A stretch of DNA of 55,403 nucleotides from Silicimonas sp. (GCA_022819605.1 JAJEGW010000082.1:1-55403); one strand, 5' to 3'. Counted from the first letter of the stretch, positions 18,545 through 27,159 are shown. Made by a program: numbers and translations. Notes: generated by a model not told the origin, from the sequence alone.

Positions 18545-19363
18545 TCAGTCCCACTTCGGCGCCCAAGACACCAGGTCTTCCCCTACGATCCGATAGCCTG
18601 TCTGGGTAAGACCCTCGACCCGCGCCATGTCCACGCTCGATAGCGTGAAATCCATGATGTCGAAGTTCGCTCGGATGTTCTCCGGCTTTGTCGACATTGT
18701 GTTCACGCTCACGCCTTTCTGAACTATCCAGCGCAGCACCACTTGGCCCGCAGTCTTTCCGTATGCAGCGCCGATCTCGGCGAATTCGGGATGCTTGAAC
18801 ACCTCGCCGCGAGCGACCGAGCAATAGGATGACAGGGGAATCCCCACATCATTCGCGCCGGCGAGAAGACGGTCCTGGTTCAGGAGTGGATGGAACTCGA
18901 CCTGGTTGGTCACGATCGGTGCGTCGACGATGGACTTTGCGTTCTTCATCATCTGGATCGTGTAGTTCGAAACGCCGATGTTTCTTGCCAGTCCCTGGTC
19001 ATGTGCCGCTTGCAGGAGCTTCAATGACGGCGCAATGTTGCCGTCCATCGGCGGCCAGTGCAGCAGCAGAGCGTCCACGTAATCGACTTGCAACGCCTTC
19101 AGGCTTTGTTCGACCGAGGCCATGAACCTGTCTGCGCCGAAATTGTCCGGATGAACCTTCGTCGTGATGCAGAGATCTTCGCGCGAAATGCCTGTCGCCA
19201 TCAGCGCTTCGCCGATCTCAGCCTCATTGCCGTACATCTGCGCAGTGTCGAATGCCCGGTATCCGACTTCGGCTGCGGCAAGAATCGCTTGTTTCGCAAC
19301 CTCTCCCTCCAGCGGAAAAGTGCCGAATGCACGTTGATAGGTCCTTTGGAAATATATGTTCAT
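18545..19363 (-). CDS. Aldo/keto reductase (2,5-diketogluconate-reductase type)
   Basis: 272 residues from ATG 19363; an upstream in-frame start at 19399 would run across the operator region and is less likely. The catalytic tetrad is visible: Asp39 and Tyr44 (AFDTAQMYGNE), Lys69 (TTKVH) and His102 (LLHWP). The NADPH-end motif is altered: the common IPKS is here VNTMSTKPENIR, so the cofactor-binding loop is divergent. It is transcribed divergently from the CoA-transferase gene, with two copies of the GTAAC-type operator between them. It converges with the GMC gene. Confidence 0.92.
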   Translation of the reverse strand: MNIYFQRTYQRAFGTFPLEGEVAKQAILAAAEVGYRAFDTAQMYGNEAEIGEALMATGISREDLCITTKVHPDNFGADRFMASVEQSLKALQVDYVDALLLHWPPMDGNIAPSLKLLQAAHDQGLARNIGVSNYTIQMMKNAKSIVDAPIVTNQVEFHPLLNQDRLLAGANDVGIPLSSYCSVARGEVFKHPEFAEIGAAYGKTAGQVVLRWIVQKGVSVNTMSTKPENIRANFDIMDFTLSSVDMARVEGLTQTGYRIVGEDLVSWAPKWD

Positions 19364-19390
19364 TGCTGGCTCCTGCAGTTCCAGACAATT

Positions 19391-19406
19391 GTAACTCATT
19401 GGTTAC
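19391..19406. promoter_or_regulatory. Operator GTAAC-N6-GTTAC, aldo/keto reductase side
   Basis: The inverted repeat GTAAC TCATTG GTTAC lies 28 bases upstream of ATG 19363 on the minus strand. It shares both half-sites and spacing with 10754-10769 and 19493-19508. Its centre is about 102 bases from the next site, close to ten helical turns, which would allow cooperative or looped repressor binding. Confidence 0.65.
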
Positions 19407-19492
19407 TTGAGGGGAAGGCTTGCGGGCGCGAGGGTTGACTCTATTCCGGCATTCCGTGCTTGTTTCGGCACTCTAGGCTTGGCATATTCTAG

Positions 19493-19508
19493 ATAACCAA
19501 CCGGTTAC
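19493..19508. promoter_or_regulatory. Operator ATAAC-N6-GTTAC, CoA-transferase side
   Basis: ATAAC CAACCG GTTAC ends 33 bases before the TTG start at 19542. The first position differs from the other two copies; the remaining half-site bases are identical. Its location suits control of the CoA-transferase, enoyl-CoA hydratase and Dabb transcript. Confidence 0.6.
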
Positions 19509-19541
19509 TTCTGGCAGTAGGCCGACTTAGGGGAGGCCGTC

Positions 19542-21113
19542 TTGACAAAGCAGAAAAGCGCAGCCGACGCCGTCGCTCTGATCCCGGACAACGCCGTTGT
19601 TGCCGTCAACTCCTCGAGCGGGTTGTGCTGCCCCGACCTCGTGCTTCAGGCGCTTGGCGAACGATTCCAGGCCAAAGGGTCCCCGAAGAACCTCACGACG
19701 ATCCATCCCATCGCAGCCGGCGACATGTTCGGCGTCAAGGGCGTGGACCATATCGCGAAGCCCGGATGCCTGACAAAGATCATTGGCGGCAGTTATCCGT
19801 CAGGCCCGTCGAGCTCCGATCCGCCGCGCATCTGGCAGATGATCGCCTCGAACCAGGTGAAGGCGTACAACCTTCCTTCTGGCATCGTTTTCGACATGTT
19901 GCGGGAAGGAGCCGGGCATCGCCCAGGGGTCCTTACCAAGGTCGGCATGGACACGTTCGTGGACCCCGAACAGGAAGGCGGCGCCATGAATGAATCCGCT
20001 GCCGCCGAACCCATCGTAAAGCGCATGGAATTCGAAGGCGAGGACTGGCTTTACTTTGCCGCCCTTCGACCTGACGTTGCCATCATTCGCGCAACGACCG
20101 GCGACGAACGCGGCAATCTTGGTTTCAAGTCCGAGGGCGCCTATCTCGGCGCAATGGAGATGGCGCTCGCCGCGCACAATTGTGGCGGGACTGTCATTGC
20201 GCAGGTGCGGCAGGTGACGCAAAGTGGTTCGCTGCGCCCCCATGATGTCCATGTGCCCGGCATTCTGGTCGATGCATTGGTTGAAGCTCCCGACATGTTG
20301 CAGACCACCGCAACGACCTACGATCCGGCGATATCCGGCGAACTCATCCGCCCGATCGACGGTTTCCGGACAATGGACTTTGGCGTGCCCAAGATCATTG
20401 CGCGTCGCGTGGCACAGGAACTTCGGAAGGGATGGGCGGTGAACATCGGATTTGGCGTGTCTGCCAACGTGCCGCGCGTGTTCATCGAGGAAGGCCGCCA
20501 TGGCGATGTTACCTGGGTGATCGAGCAGGGTGCGATCGGAGGCGTTCCGTTGCTGGACTTCAAGTTTGGCTGCGCTTCCAATGCCGATGCCTTCGTGACC
20601 TCGCCGCATCAGTTCACGTACTTCCAGGCCGGGGGCTTCGACGCATCACTGCTGTCGTTTCTCGAGATCGACGAGGATGGCTCGGTCAACGTGTCAAGGC
20701 TGAAATCGACCCCGCACCGGACGGCGGGCGCCGGAGGCTTTGTCGACATCACGGCACGGGCTCGGCGGATCGTGTTTTCGGGAACTTTCAACGCTGGCGC
20801 GAAGATGCGAATCGACAACGGCAAGCTGGTGATCGACGCCGAGGGACACACTGCAAAGTTCGTACCCAAAGTGGACCACGTCTCGTTCTCCGGACGACGC
20901 GCCGTCGCACAAGGCCAGGACGTCACCTATGTAACGGAGCGCTGTGTCATGCGGCTGAGCGAGGAGGGGCTCGAAGTTACCGAAATTGCACAGGGCGTGA
21001 ACGTGCAGCGCGACGTGCTTGATCAGGCCGAAACTCCGCTCAAGGTGGCTGACGACCTGCGCGTGATGGACCCAGCGCTATTTTATCCAGCGCCGTTCGG
21101 GCTCATGCCATGA
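19542..21113 (+). CDS. Acyl-CoA:acetate/propionate CoA-transferase (family I, fused subunits)
   Basis: 523 residues with both alpha and beta halves in one chain, as in propionate CoA-transferase Pct. The start is TTG 19542, preceded by GGGGAGG. The active-site Glu is Glu328 in VIEQGAIGG, and the oxyanion region NIGFGVSANVP precedes it by about 25 residues. It exchanges CoA between a donor acyl-CoA and a free acid, so it would activate a carboxylic acid for the acyl-CoA dehydrogenase and hydratase encoded nearby. Its stop overlaps the next start (ATGA). Confidence 0.94.
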   Translation: MTKQKSAADAVALIPDNAVVAVNSSSGLCCPDLVLQALGERFQAKGSPKNLTTIHPIAAGDMFGVKGVDHIAKPGCLTKIIGGSYPSGPSSSDPPRIWQMIASNQVKAYNLPSGIVFDMLREGAGHRPGVLTKVGMDTFVDPEQEGGAMNESAAAEPIVKRMEFEGEDWLYFAALRPDVAIIRATTGDERGNLGFKSEGAYLGAMEMALAAHNCGGTVIAQVRQVTQSGSLRPHDVHVPGILVDALVEAPDMLQTTATTYDPAISGELIRPIDGFRTMDFGVPKIIARRVAQELRKGWAVNIGFGVSANVPRVFIEEGRHGDVTWVIEQGAIGGVPLLDFKFGCASNADAFVTSPHQFTYFQAGGFDASLLSFLEIDEDGSVNVSRLKSTPHRTAGAGGFVDITARARRIVFSGTFNAGAKMRIDNGKLVIDAEGHTAKFVPKVDHVSFSGRRAVAQGQDVTYVTERCVMRLSEEGLEVTEIAQGVNVQRDVLDQAETPLKVADDLRVMDPALFYPAPFGLMP

Positions 21114-21892
21114 GCACGTCACGGATGTCGCTGACGATCGACGGGGCGATCGGGCAACTTCGGATTGTCAGGCCTGAAAAGCTGAATGCGCTGGACGTTG
21201 CCATGGTGGACGATCTTGCTGTGCGGTGCAGGGAGATCGAGCACCACGACGACATTCGGGTTGTTGTTCTTTCGGGCGAAGGCAAGGCATTTTCCGCCGG
21301 CGGAGACATCGAAGCCTGGTCTGCGGAGAGTCCGGAGCGGTTCGGGCGGCACTGGATTCGCGACGGGCATGCGGCCTTCGACGCCTTGGCGAGACTGCGC
21401 CAACCAGTCATTGCCGTGCTGGACGGTCATGCACTTGGTGGCGGGCTGGAACTGGCGGCCTGCGCGGACATTCGAATCGCAGAGGAGCACGTGAAGATCG
21501 GCCAACCGGAATCTGGTCTTGGCATCGTTCCCGGCTGGTCCGGCACGCAACGTGCCGTCCGACGCTTTGGCGCGCAGACCGTGCGACGCATGGCGTTGTT
21601 TGGCGAGGTGCTTACGGCAAAAGAAGCGTTGAAGCTCGGCATCATCGATAAACTCGTGCCTTCAGGTGCCGGTCCGGCGGCGGCGGTCGAATTGGCGCAG
21701 GCCGTCTTGGCGCGTGGATCGCGGGCGACGGAACTCGTGAAGATGACGATCAACGCAGCCGAAGGCGAGGAACGCGAGCGCGTTCTCGAGGCATTCTCGG
21801 GTGCCTTGGCGGCGGGCACGGACGAACTAGCTGAGGGGCTGGCGGCGTTTCGGGAAGGCCGCAAGCCCGGTTTTGGAAAGGGCGAAGCATGA
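21110..21892 (+). CDS. Enoyl-CoA hydratase/isomerase family protein
   Basis: 260 residues, crotonase fold. The first oxyanion block is AFSAGGDIEAW (residues 60-70) and the second is LGGGLELAACADIRIA. Both catalytic glutamates of hydratases are present, Glu114 (GGLELA) and Glu134 (QPESGLGIVPG), which favours hydration over isomerisation. It is coupled to the CoA-transferase by an ATGA overlap and to the downstream Dabb frame by another. In context it adds water to the product of the acyl-CoA dehydrogenase. Confidence 0.93.
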   Translation: MSTSRMSLTIDGAIGQLRIVRPEKLNALDVAMVDDLAVRCREIEHHDDIRVVVLSGEGKAFSAGGDIEAWSAESPERFGRHWIRDGHAAFDALARLRQPVIAVLDGHALGGGLELAACADIRIAEEHVKIGQPESGLGIVPGWSGTQRAVRRFGAQTVRRMALFGEVLTAKEALKLGIIDKLVPSGAGPAAAVELAQAVLARGSRATELVKMTINAAEGEERERVLEAFSGALAAGTDELAEGLAAFREGRKPGFGKGEA

Positions 21893-22200
21893 TTCGACAT
21901 CTTGTTGCCCTGAGGTTCATGGCTGGCACGCCTGAAGACGTGAAGCGGGGGCTCATGGACGATCTTGCCGGACTGAACGAACGGATCGACGGCATACTCG
22001 ACTTTCGGGCGTGCCCGAATATCAGCGTCGAAGATTCGCTGGTCCGAGGCTTCTGAGATCTTTTCTGGTTCGACTTCCGGGATGCATCCGTGCGCAATAC
22101 CTATCTCGACGACGAGGTGCACCAGAGCATCGGAGCTCGGATTGTTGCTGAACTCGATGGCGGTGCGGAAGGCGTTTTCGTTCTCGACTTCGAGACTTAA
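21889..22200 (+). pseudogene. Dabb-family (stress-responsive A/B barrel) protein with in-frame TGA
   Basis: The ATG at 21889 overlaps the hydratase stop. The first 55 codons (MIRHLVALRFMAGTPED..., LDFRACPNISVEDS) form the N-terminal half of a Dabb ferredoxin-like barrel. TGA at 22054-22056 interrupts it. The frame then continues with LFWFDFRDASVRNTYL, HQSIGARIVAEL and VFVLDFE to TAA 22198-22200, the expected second half of a roughly 103-residue protein. This is a single nonsense change in an otherwise healthy sequence. Dabb proteins are small dimeric barrels, some of which are cyclases or decarboxylases. Confidence 0.8.
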
Positions 22201-22658
22201 ATCCCTTCAGCGGTACACCAACAGCGGTTTGTGCCGGACTGCACATTCTGGTCGTGTTGATTGGTGACATCGAAGTCGAGCACCAGAACGGCCTGATCGT
22301 CCTTTCGTGGCCTTTCGATTGCTGCAATTGTGATGGACACCGGAATTCGATCCCCTGCGAGCATGGGCCGATGGAGGCTCCAAAGTCAGTCCAGTGACGC
22401 GCTGGCGCGAAACTGCGCAGGCGCCCCGTTCTTCAACCCGTCGATCAAGGACATCACGAGCAGCCCGTGCGCGACCCGCGCGCCAAATCCATGGCGCCGG
22501 GCGGCCGCGTCGGACATGTGAATCTCGAACCTGTGGCCCATAATGTCGGCAAAAGTGTCGATCATCTCCGCCGTGACGGTCATGGCCCCGCAGTCGATGC
22601 CGTCCCCGCGGGCGAGAATGGCAGCGCAGTGGTGGCCTGGAGGAATGAGGCGCATCAC
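22197..22658 (-). pseudogene. MaoC-like hydratase domain protein with in-frame TGA
   Basis: From ATG 22655 (or GTG 22658) the frame reads MTVTAEMIDTFADIMG, then AHGLLVMSLIDGL, the hot-dog core with the hydratase-2 region near HGFGARVAHG. A TGA at 22386-22388 follows ASASLD, where homologues usually have Trp. The same frame resumes (LWSLHRPMLAGDRIPVSITIAAIERP, LDFDVTNQ) to TAA 22197-22199, which is the end of a roughly 152-residue MaoC. Its end overlaps that of the broken Dabb gene on the other strand. Both neighbours are killed by one TGA each. Confidence 0.82.
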
Positions 22659-22686
22659 GATGCCGCCTTGACGTGCCGGTCCTGAT

Positions 22687-23040
22687 TCAGGCCGGCACGG
22701 GCGCTTCTTCTCGCAGCAGTTTCATTTCCTTGAGTTCCGCCCAGAAGTCGGCCGGGATCGGATGGCTGAACCAGGTAAGGTTCCTTTCCAGTTGCTCGAC
22801 CGTGCGCGTTCCGGCGATGAAGCTCGGTATCGCAGGATGGGCGACAACGATTTGCAGCGCAGCAGCAGCCAAGGGCACGTCATGATCGGCACAGACCTGT
22901 TCGATCTTCCTGACCTCTTCCATGATTCCTGCGGTGCTGGAGCGTGGTTGTATTTCGCACCTTCGATCGCGCCGCAATCTGGGTCGATGGCTTGTCGAGG
23001 AAACCAATTGCCGGAATACACCCCGCATCTAACGAGAACT
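22687..23040 (-). pseudogene. Aldo/keto reductase (L-fucose/aldose dehydrogenase type), C-terminal fragment
   Basis: The minus frame ending at 22687 reads MEEVRKIEQVCADHDVPLAA, ALQIVVAHPAIPSFIAGTRTVEQLERNL and IPADFWAELK. This is the C-terminal third of D-threo-aldose/L-fucose-type aldo/keto reductases. The preceding motif AKYNHAPAP is found in a neighbouring frame at about 22950-22975, so a frameshift separates the parts. The N-terminal two thirds, with the catalytic tetrad, are missing. It is non-functional. Confidence 0.75.
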
Positions 23041-23271
23041 CCCAACCGGATTGATGGGCCAGAAGCGACCTCTTGAAAGGGCGATGTCGCGAAAGATAGG
23101 GCCTCGTTCGGGCGTGGTTGGTGTCGGCGTTCAAGCCCCAATTGCACCATGAAATTTCGAAGTTTCCTGACGATGCATGTGCGCACAATCCGGATGTAGG
23201 CATCGTTCAACGAATTCATTTGATTTGGATGTATAGAAGTAGAACAACACCAGCGACCAAACGAGGTGCCC

Positions 23272-24465
23272 ATGCCGATAGAACACGCTCCTTTCAGCCA
23301 GGCGGAATATGATCGCCGAATTGCAAAGACTCGCAATGCCATGGTTGAGGCCGGGATGGACGTCTTGTTCGTGACCGATCCTTCGAACCAAGCGTGGCTG
23401 ACCGGCTATGACGGCTGGTCGTTCTACGTGCACCAAGGAGTTATTCTGGGACTCGATGATGATCCGCTGTGGTGGGGGCGCCTCCAGGATACCAATGGCG
23501 GCCGGCGTACGGTGTGGATGGAGGATGACAAGGTGCTTGGCTATGCCGACAGGTATGTACAGTCCGCGACCTGTCATCCGATGGAAGACTTGGCCGAACG
23601 GCTGTGCGCGATAGGGTATGAGAAGGCCCGGATCGGGGTTGAACTTGAGAATTACTACTATTCCGCCAAAGCCCATATGGTGCTGAATGCGAAGCTGCCG
23701 AATGCAACCATGATGGATGCCACCGCACTTGTGAACTGGCAGCGAGGAGTAAAGTCGAACGAAGAAATGGCCTTCATCCGGAAAGCTGCGAAGATCACAG
23801 AGAAGATCGTCAATGTCGCCTTGGAAAGGGCCGAACCGGGCCTGCGCAAGAACGAGTTGGTGGCCGAGATTTGCCATGCCGGCTTGATGGGAGTGGAGGA
23901 CGCCTGGGGCGATTACCCCGCCATTGTGCCGTTGACACCTTCGGGGCGGGACGCAGCTGCGCCGCACGTAACCTGGAACGGCAACGAGATGAAGGCTGGC
24001 GAATGCACCTTCTTTGAACTCTCCGGCTGCTACCGCCGCTATCATGCGCCGCTGTGCCGTTCGATCTTTCTGGGCAAGCCGCCTCAGTTCATGCTGGATG
24101 CCTCCCAAGCGCTGACAGCGGGGCTCAATGCCGGGCTGGATGCCGCCCGCGCCGGCAACCGCGCTTGCGATATCGCCAATGCGCTGAATGGTGAACTGGC
24201 CAAAGTCGGCATTGATCGCGGCGGGCGCTGCGGTTACCCGATCGGCCTTAGCTATCCGCCGGATTGGGGCGAGCGCACCGTGTCGATCCGTCCGACCGAC
24301 GAGACCTTGCTGCAACCGGGCATGACCTTTCACTTCATGCCTGGCCTGTGGATGGATGGCTGGGGCTTGGAGACAACAGAATCCATCGTCATCACTGAGA
24401 GTGGCCCAGCGGAGGCGTTGTGCAACGTCGAAAGAAAGCTCTTCCTAGACGGAGCAAACGCTTGA
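23272..24465 (+). CDS. doeA: Ectoine hydrolase DoeA-like M24-family protein
   Basis: 397 residues from ATG 23272, preceded by ACGAGG. It has the creatinase/prolidase pita-bread fold with an N-terminal domain (VTDPSNQAWLTGYDGWSFYVHQ, WWGRLQD, RIGVELENYYYSA) and a C-terminal domain (GDYPAIVPLTPSG, APHVTW, FFELSGCYRRYHAPLCRS, IGLSYPPDWGERT, FHFMPGLWM, ETTESI). This block pattern is that of DoeA, which opens ectoine to N-acetyl-diaminobutyrate. The classic dinuclear metal ligands of aminopeptidase P are not conserved in this family. DoeB and the Asn-type regulator usually found beside doeA are absent, so a related cyclic amidine or amide substrate is possible. Confidence 0.8.
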   Translation: MPIEHAPFSQAEYDRRIAKTRNAMVEAGMDVLFVTDPSNQAWLTGYDGWSFYVHQGVILGLDDDPLWWGRLQDTNGGRRTVWMEDDKVLGYADRYVQSATCHPMEDLAERLCAIGYEKARIGVELENYYYSAKAHMVLNAKLPNATMMDATALVNWQRGVKSNEEMAFIRKAAKITEKIVNVALERAEPGLRKNELVAEICHAGLMGVEDAWGDYPAIVPLTPSGRDAAAPHVTWNGNEMKAGECTFFELSGCYRRYHAPLCRSIFLGKPPQFMLDASQALTAGLNAGLDAARAGNRACDIANALNGELAKVGIDRGGRCGYPIGLSYPPDWGERTVSIRPTDETLLQPGMTFHFMPGLWMDGWGLETTESIVITESGPAEALCNVERKLFLDGANA

Positions 24466-24713
24466 GTTGTTAAGGCACAGACCCGCAGAGATTTTCGGTA
24501 CGTTCGCGTGCTTGACTGAACGAGGAACTTCCGAAAGGCACTCGCCGGCCGCGTGAGCACGATTAGATTCAAAGTTGCGCTTGGCCAAATCTTATCCGAT
24601 CTTGCCGCCATGAGCATGGATGCTACCTGCCTGCCGAAGACAATTTGCGACGGACTGACCATGCAATTGCGAATATGGTGGAAACAATTGTGACAAATTC
24701 AATAGAGAGACAC

Positions 24714-25244
24714 ATGCACCAACTACCGAAATCGGTGCTTGCAACAGCGGTATTACTTCTTGCTGCCACGGCGGCAATTTCCGCTCCGCCTAATCTCCGG
24801 ACACCGGCACCCGTCATTCACCTGGCAGATAATTTGGACGAGGCCGATGATTTTGGATGGTGCATCGATACGATTGGGCGTGGGCTGTCAGATCGCTTAC
24901 ATGCCCACTCGTGCAAACCACGGGGTGGCGACGTGCAGTTTCGCTTTGTCGAGACCACTGGTCAAATCGTGTCGGTCGCCTTCAAAGAAAAATGCATGGC
25001 GAATCTGCATCCGGAAGATCCGACTGAGCCGCTCGGTCTGGTTGATTGCGATGTTTTGGCCAGTGCACAACAGTTCATCTACGACCCCGCTTCCATGACA
25101 TTCCGTCCGTCGGAAGACGAAACAAAGTGCTTGAGCGTCGGTGCCGACAGCCGCTCGGCAGGTCCTTTCATGGCGCGGAATCTTCGATTCTCTGAGTGTT
25201 CAGCAGCACATATGCGGTTCCAGCAGTGGATTGTCAGGCAATGA
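24714..25244 (+). CDS. Secreted protein, probable ricin-type beta-trefoil domain
   Basis: 176 residues from ATG 24714, with AGAGAG just upstream. The N-terminus is a Sec signal peptide (LPKSVLATAVLLLAATAAISA). The mature part has regularly spaced Cys and Trp residues (DDFGWCID, HSCKPRGGDVQF, KEKCMA, LVDCD, TKCLSV, FSECSAAHMRFQQWIV). The repeating C...L..x.C...Q.W pattern fits the three lobes of a ricin B-like trefoil, often carbohydrate-binding. It appears to be monocistronic. The fold call is by pattern only; the ligand is unknown. Confidence 0.6.
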   Translation: MHQLPKSVLATAVLLLAATAAISAPPNLRTPAPVIHLADNLDEADDFGWCIDTIGRGLSDRLHAHSCKPRGGDVQFRFVETTGQIVSVAFKEKCMANLHPEDPTEPLGLVDCDVLASAQQFIYDPASMTFRPSEDETKCLSVGADSRSAGPFMARNLRFSECSAAHMRFQQWIVRQ

Positions 25245-25267
25245 TCCCTGCCCTTGCTCGGTGATCG

Positions 25268-25587
25268 ATGTTGCGAGACTATTCCGCGTTTGGCGTGACA
25301 TCCCCGCTGAGGGCCGGATACGGGACGGCTGTAGATGGGGCCCACGCCTTTCACATCCATTTCACTTCGCTTTTGTTTGTCACATCAATGACATCAAACT
25401 GACTGAAGACGATCCATTGCGCCGCTGGCAGGATACGGTCGCTCTGCCATATAACAATGACGATGGTCCCGGCTCGATCACATTTCGTACAGGATTCGAA
25501 ACTTTCACCGGCAAATTCGTCATCCATTGTCACATCCTGCGCCACGAAAACTTGGGAATGATGCAAACGGTCGAGGTCACCGGGTGA
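25268..25587 (+). pseudogene. Multicopper oxidase C-terminal domain, truncated and frameshifted
   Basis: One frame carries HAFHIH (25343-25360), the copper-ligand motif opening the last cupredoxin domain. A second frame carries INDIKL, RRWQDTVALP, SITFRTGFETFTGKFVIHCHILRHENLGMMQTVEV to TGA 25585-25587, with the HCHxxxH type 1/type 3 copper site intact. The frame switch lies between about 25360 and 25380. About 400 residues that should precede this domain are missing. The gene is a dead 3' fragment. Confidence 0.8.
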
Positions 25588-26134
25588 CGTGCTTCCGGCG
25601 CCTTTGGGCGCTTACGCACCAGAACCTCCTGCTGGTCGGCAGTGCAACCATCCAGTCAGAAGGGCCGTTTCGGGAGCGCCTGACTGGTGACACGGTTCGT
25701 TCGCGGGCCCGGAAGGAGTTGCCGAGACTGCATTGCGACGCCAGGTTCCGGGAACCGTCGCTCTTGCGCGGGCAATTCGACGCCGTGGCGCGTTCCGTTT
25801 CGCGCCGGACGAAGTTCAGTAGCACGCAATCGCGCCCGCATTGGACGCGAGATAAGAACGAAACTGCTCTGCTCGGGAAAATGCAACCGGTTGCAAAAGT
25901 GGAATCGGAAGGTAGACTGCCGTCGCGAAATGGGGGGACGCGAGTTGCTTGCGGGATTGTGTATGCTGTGGAGTGAACACTGCCACCAGACATTGCGTGA
26001 AGTTGAGCAGTCCCGAAGCACTGACGTTTCACTCCATTTTTGCTTCGACCTTTCAGTCCCACGTGGCATGAAGGAGGGGCACGATTCCGGCAGGTAACGG
26101 GTGCGCCGGACACCCATCTAAAGGGAGGATATCC
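25588..26134. other. Regulatory gap before the sugar ABC operon
   Basis: About 550 bases with no recognisable gene; the open frames on both strands are low-complexity shadows rich in Arg and Ser. It holds the LacI-type palindrome at 25882-25895. TTGCAA (25891-25896) and TAGACT (25913-25918), 16 bases apart, could be promoter boxes overlapping that operator. GGGAGG at about 26125 is the ribosome site of the binding-protein gene. Confidence 0.4.
25882..25895. promoter_or_regulatory. Perfect palindrome TGCAACCGGTTGCA, LacI-type operator
   Basis: A 14-base perfect inverted repeat with the central CG typical of LacI/GalR-family operators. It lies 240 bases upstream of the sugar-binding-protein start. 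No LacI-family gene is in the window, so the regulator would act in trans or has been lost. Confidence 0.6.
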
Positions 26135-27073
26135 ATGAAGAATTCAATAGTTGCGGCGGGTGTCGCCACGCTCATGGCAACAAGCGCCATCGGGCAGGAC
26201 CTCGGTGCATCGATCGCGCGTTTCGACGACAACTTCCTGACCGTGATGCGGAACGGCATGGTTGATCACGCCGGATCGATGGACGGCGTCAATCTTCAGG
26301 TTGAGGATGCTACCGACGACATCGGCAAGCAGATTGACCAGGTGAAGAACTTCGTCGCTTCGGGCGTTGACGCAATCATCGTCAACATTGTCGACACGTC
26401 CGCGGGTGCCGCAGTGTCGGCTGCTGCCGGTGACGTGCCGCTCGTCTACGTCAATCGCGAGCCTGACAACGTGAATGATCTCCCGTCGACGCAGGCGTTC
26501 GTTGCGTCGAACGAGATCGAGTCCGGCACGCTCGAGGCCTTCCAGATCTGCCGCAACCTGCGCGCCGCAGGAAAGGCGGGCGGTGCCATGGGCTACCTGA
26601 TGAACGGCCAGCTCTCGAACCAGGCTGCAGTTCAGCGGTCAAAGGACGTGCATGACGTCATTGGCATGGACATGTGCAACTTCATGACGCTGATCGACGA
26701 GCAGACCGCCAACTGGAGCCGCGACGAGGCACAGTCCCTGATGACAAACTGGCTTTCCGCGGGCGAGGACTTCGACTTCGTCATCGCCAACAACGACGAA
26801 ATGGCCATCGGTGCGATCCAGGCCATGAAGGCGGCGGGAATCGACATGGCCGACGTCGAAGTTGGCGGCGTGGACGCGACCCAGGACGCTCTGGTCGCGA
26901 TGCAGGCCGGCGAACTGGACGTGACCGTTTTCCAGGATGCCTTCGGGCAGGGTGCAGGATCGGTGGACACCGCCATCGCACTGGTGAACGGCGAGGATGT
27001 TGACCAGAAAGTCTACATTCCGTTCAAGCTGGTTACGCCAGACAACATCGGTGACTTCCTCGACAAGAACTGA
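26135..27073 (+). CDS. Sugar ABC transporter solute-binding protein (ribose/fructose type)
   Basis: 312 residues with a Sec signal peptide ending near SAIGQD. It has the periplasmic-binding-protein type I fold of RbsB-like receptors: QIDQVKNFVASGVDAIIVN, PLVYVNREP, ANNDEMAIGAIQAM and VEVGGVDATQDALVAMQAGELDVTVFQD. It starts a three-gene operon with a permease and a single-domain ATPase, the gene order of FrcBCA. A strong hairpin follows its stop, which would keep its transcript more abundant than the permease part. The ligand is probably a monosaccharide or polyol. Confidence 0.93.
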   Translation: MKNSIVAAGVATLMATSAIGQDLGASIARFDDNFLTVMRNGMVDHAGSMDGVNLQVEDATDDIGKQIDQVKNFVASGVDAIIVNIVDTSAGAAVSAAAGDVPLVYVNREPDNVNDLPSTQAFVASNEIESGTLEAFQICRNLRAAGKAGGAMGYLMNGQLSNQAAVQRSKDVHDVIGMDMCNFMTLIDEQTANWSRDEAQSLMTNWLSAGEDFDFVIANNDEMAIGAIQAMKAAGIDMADVEVGGVDATQDALVAMQAGELDVTVFQDAFGQGAGSVDTAIALVNGEDVDQKVYIPFKLVTPDNIGDFLDKN

Positions 27074-27084
27074 GTTTCCGATTG

Positions 27085-27109
27085 CGGGGCGGCAGCCAAT
27101 GCCGCCCCG
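27085..27109 (+). promoter_or_regulatory. Intergenic RNA hairpin between binding protein and permease genes
   Basis: CGGGGCGGCA (27085-27094) pairs perfectly with TGCCGCCCCG (27100-27109) around a five-base loop. There is no T run after it, so it is unlikely to be a full intrinsic terminator. Stem-loops at this place in ABC operons protect the upstream binding-protein mRNA or cause partial termination. Confidence 0.7.
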
Positions 27110-27159
27110 TAAATTCCGGACTGTTGCGTCCGGGACGTGACGATCCACGGGAGCGGAAC

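Noticed and set aside
21889..22658. Genome-wide recoding of TGA as Trp or another amino acid
   Set aside because: Many intact genes end in TGA, often inside ATGA overlaps with the next start. Only a few frames contain internal TGA, so local mutations explain them better.
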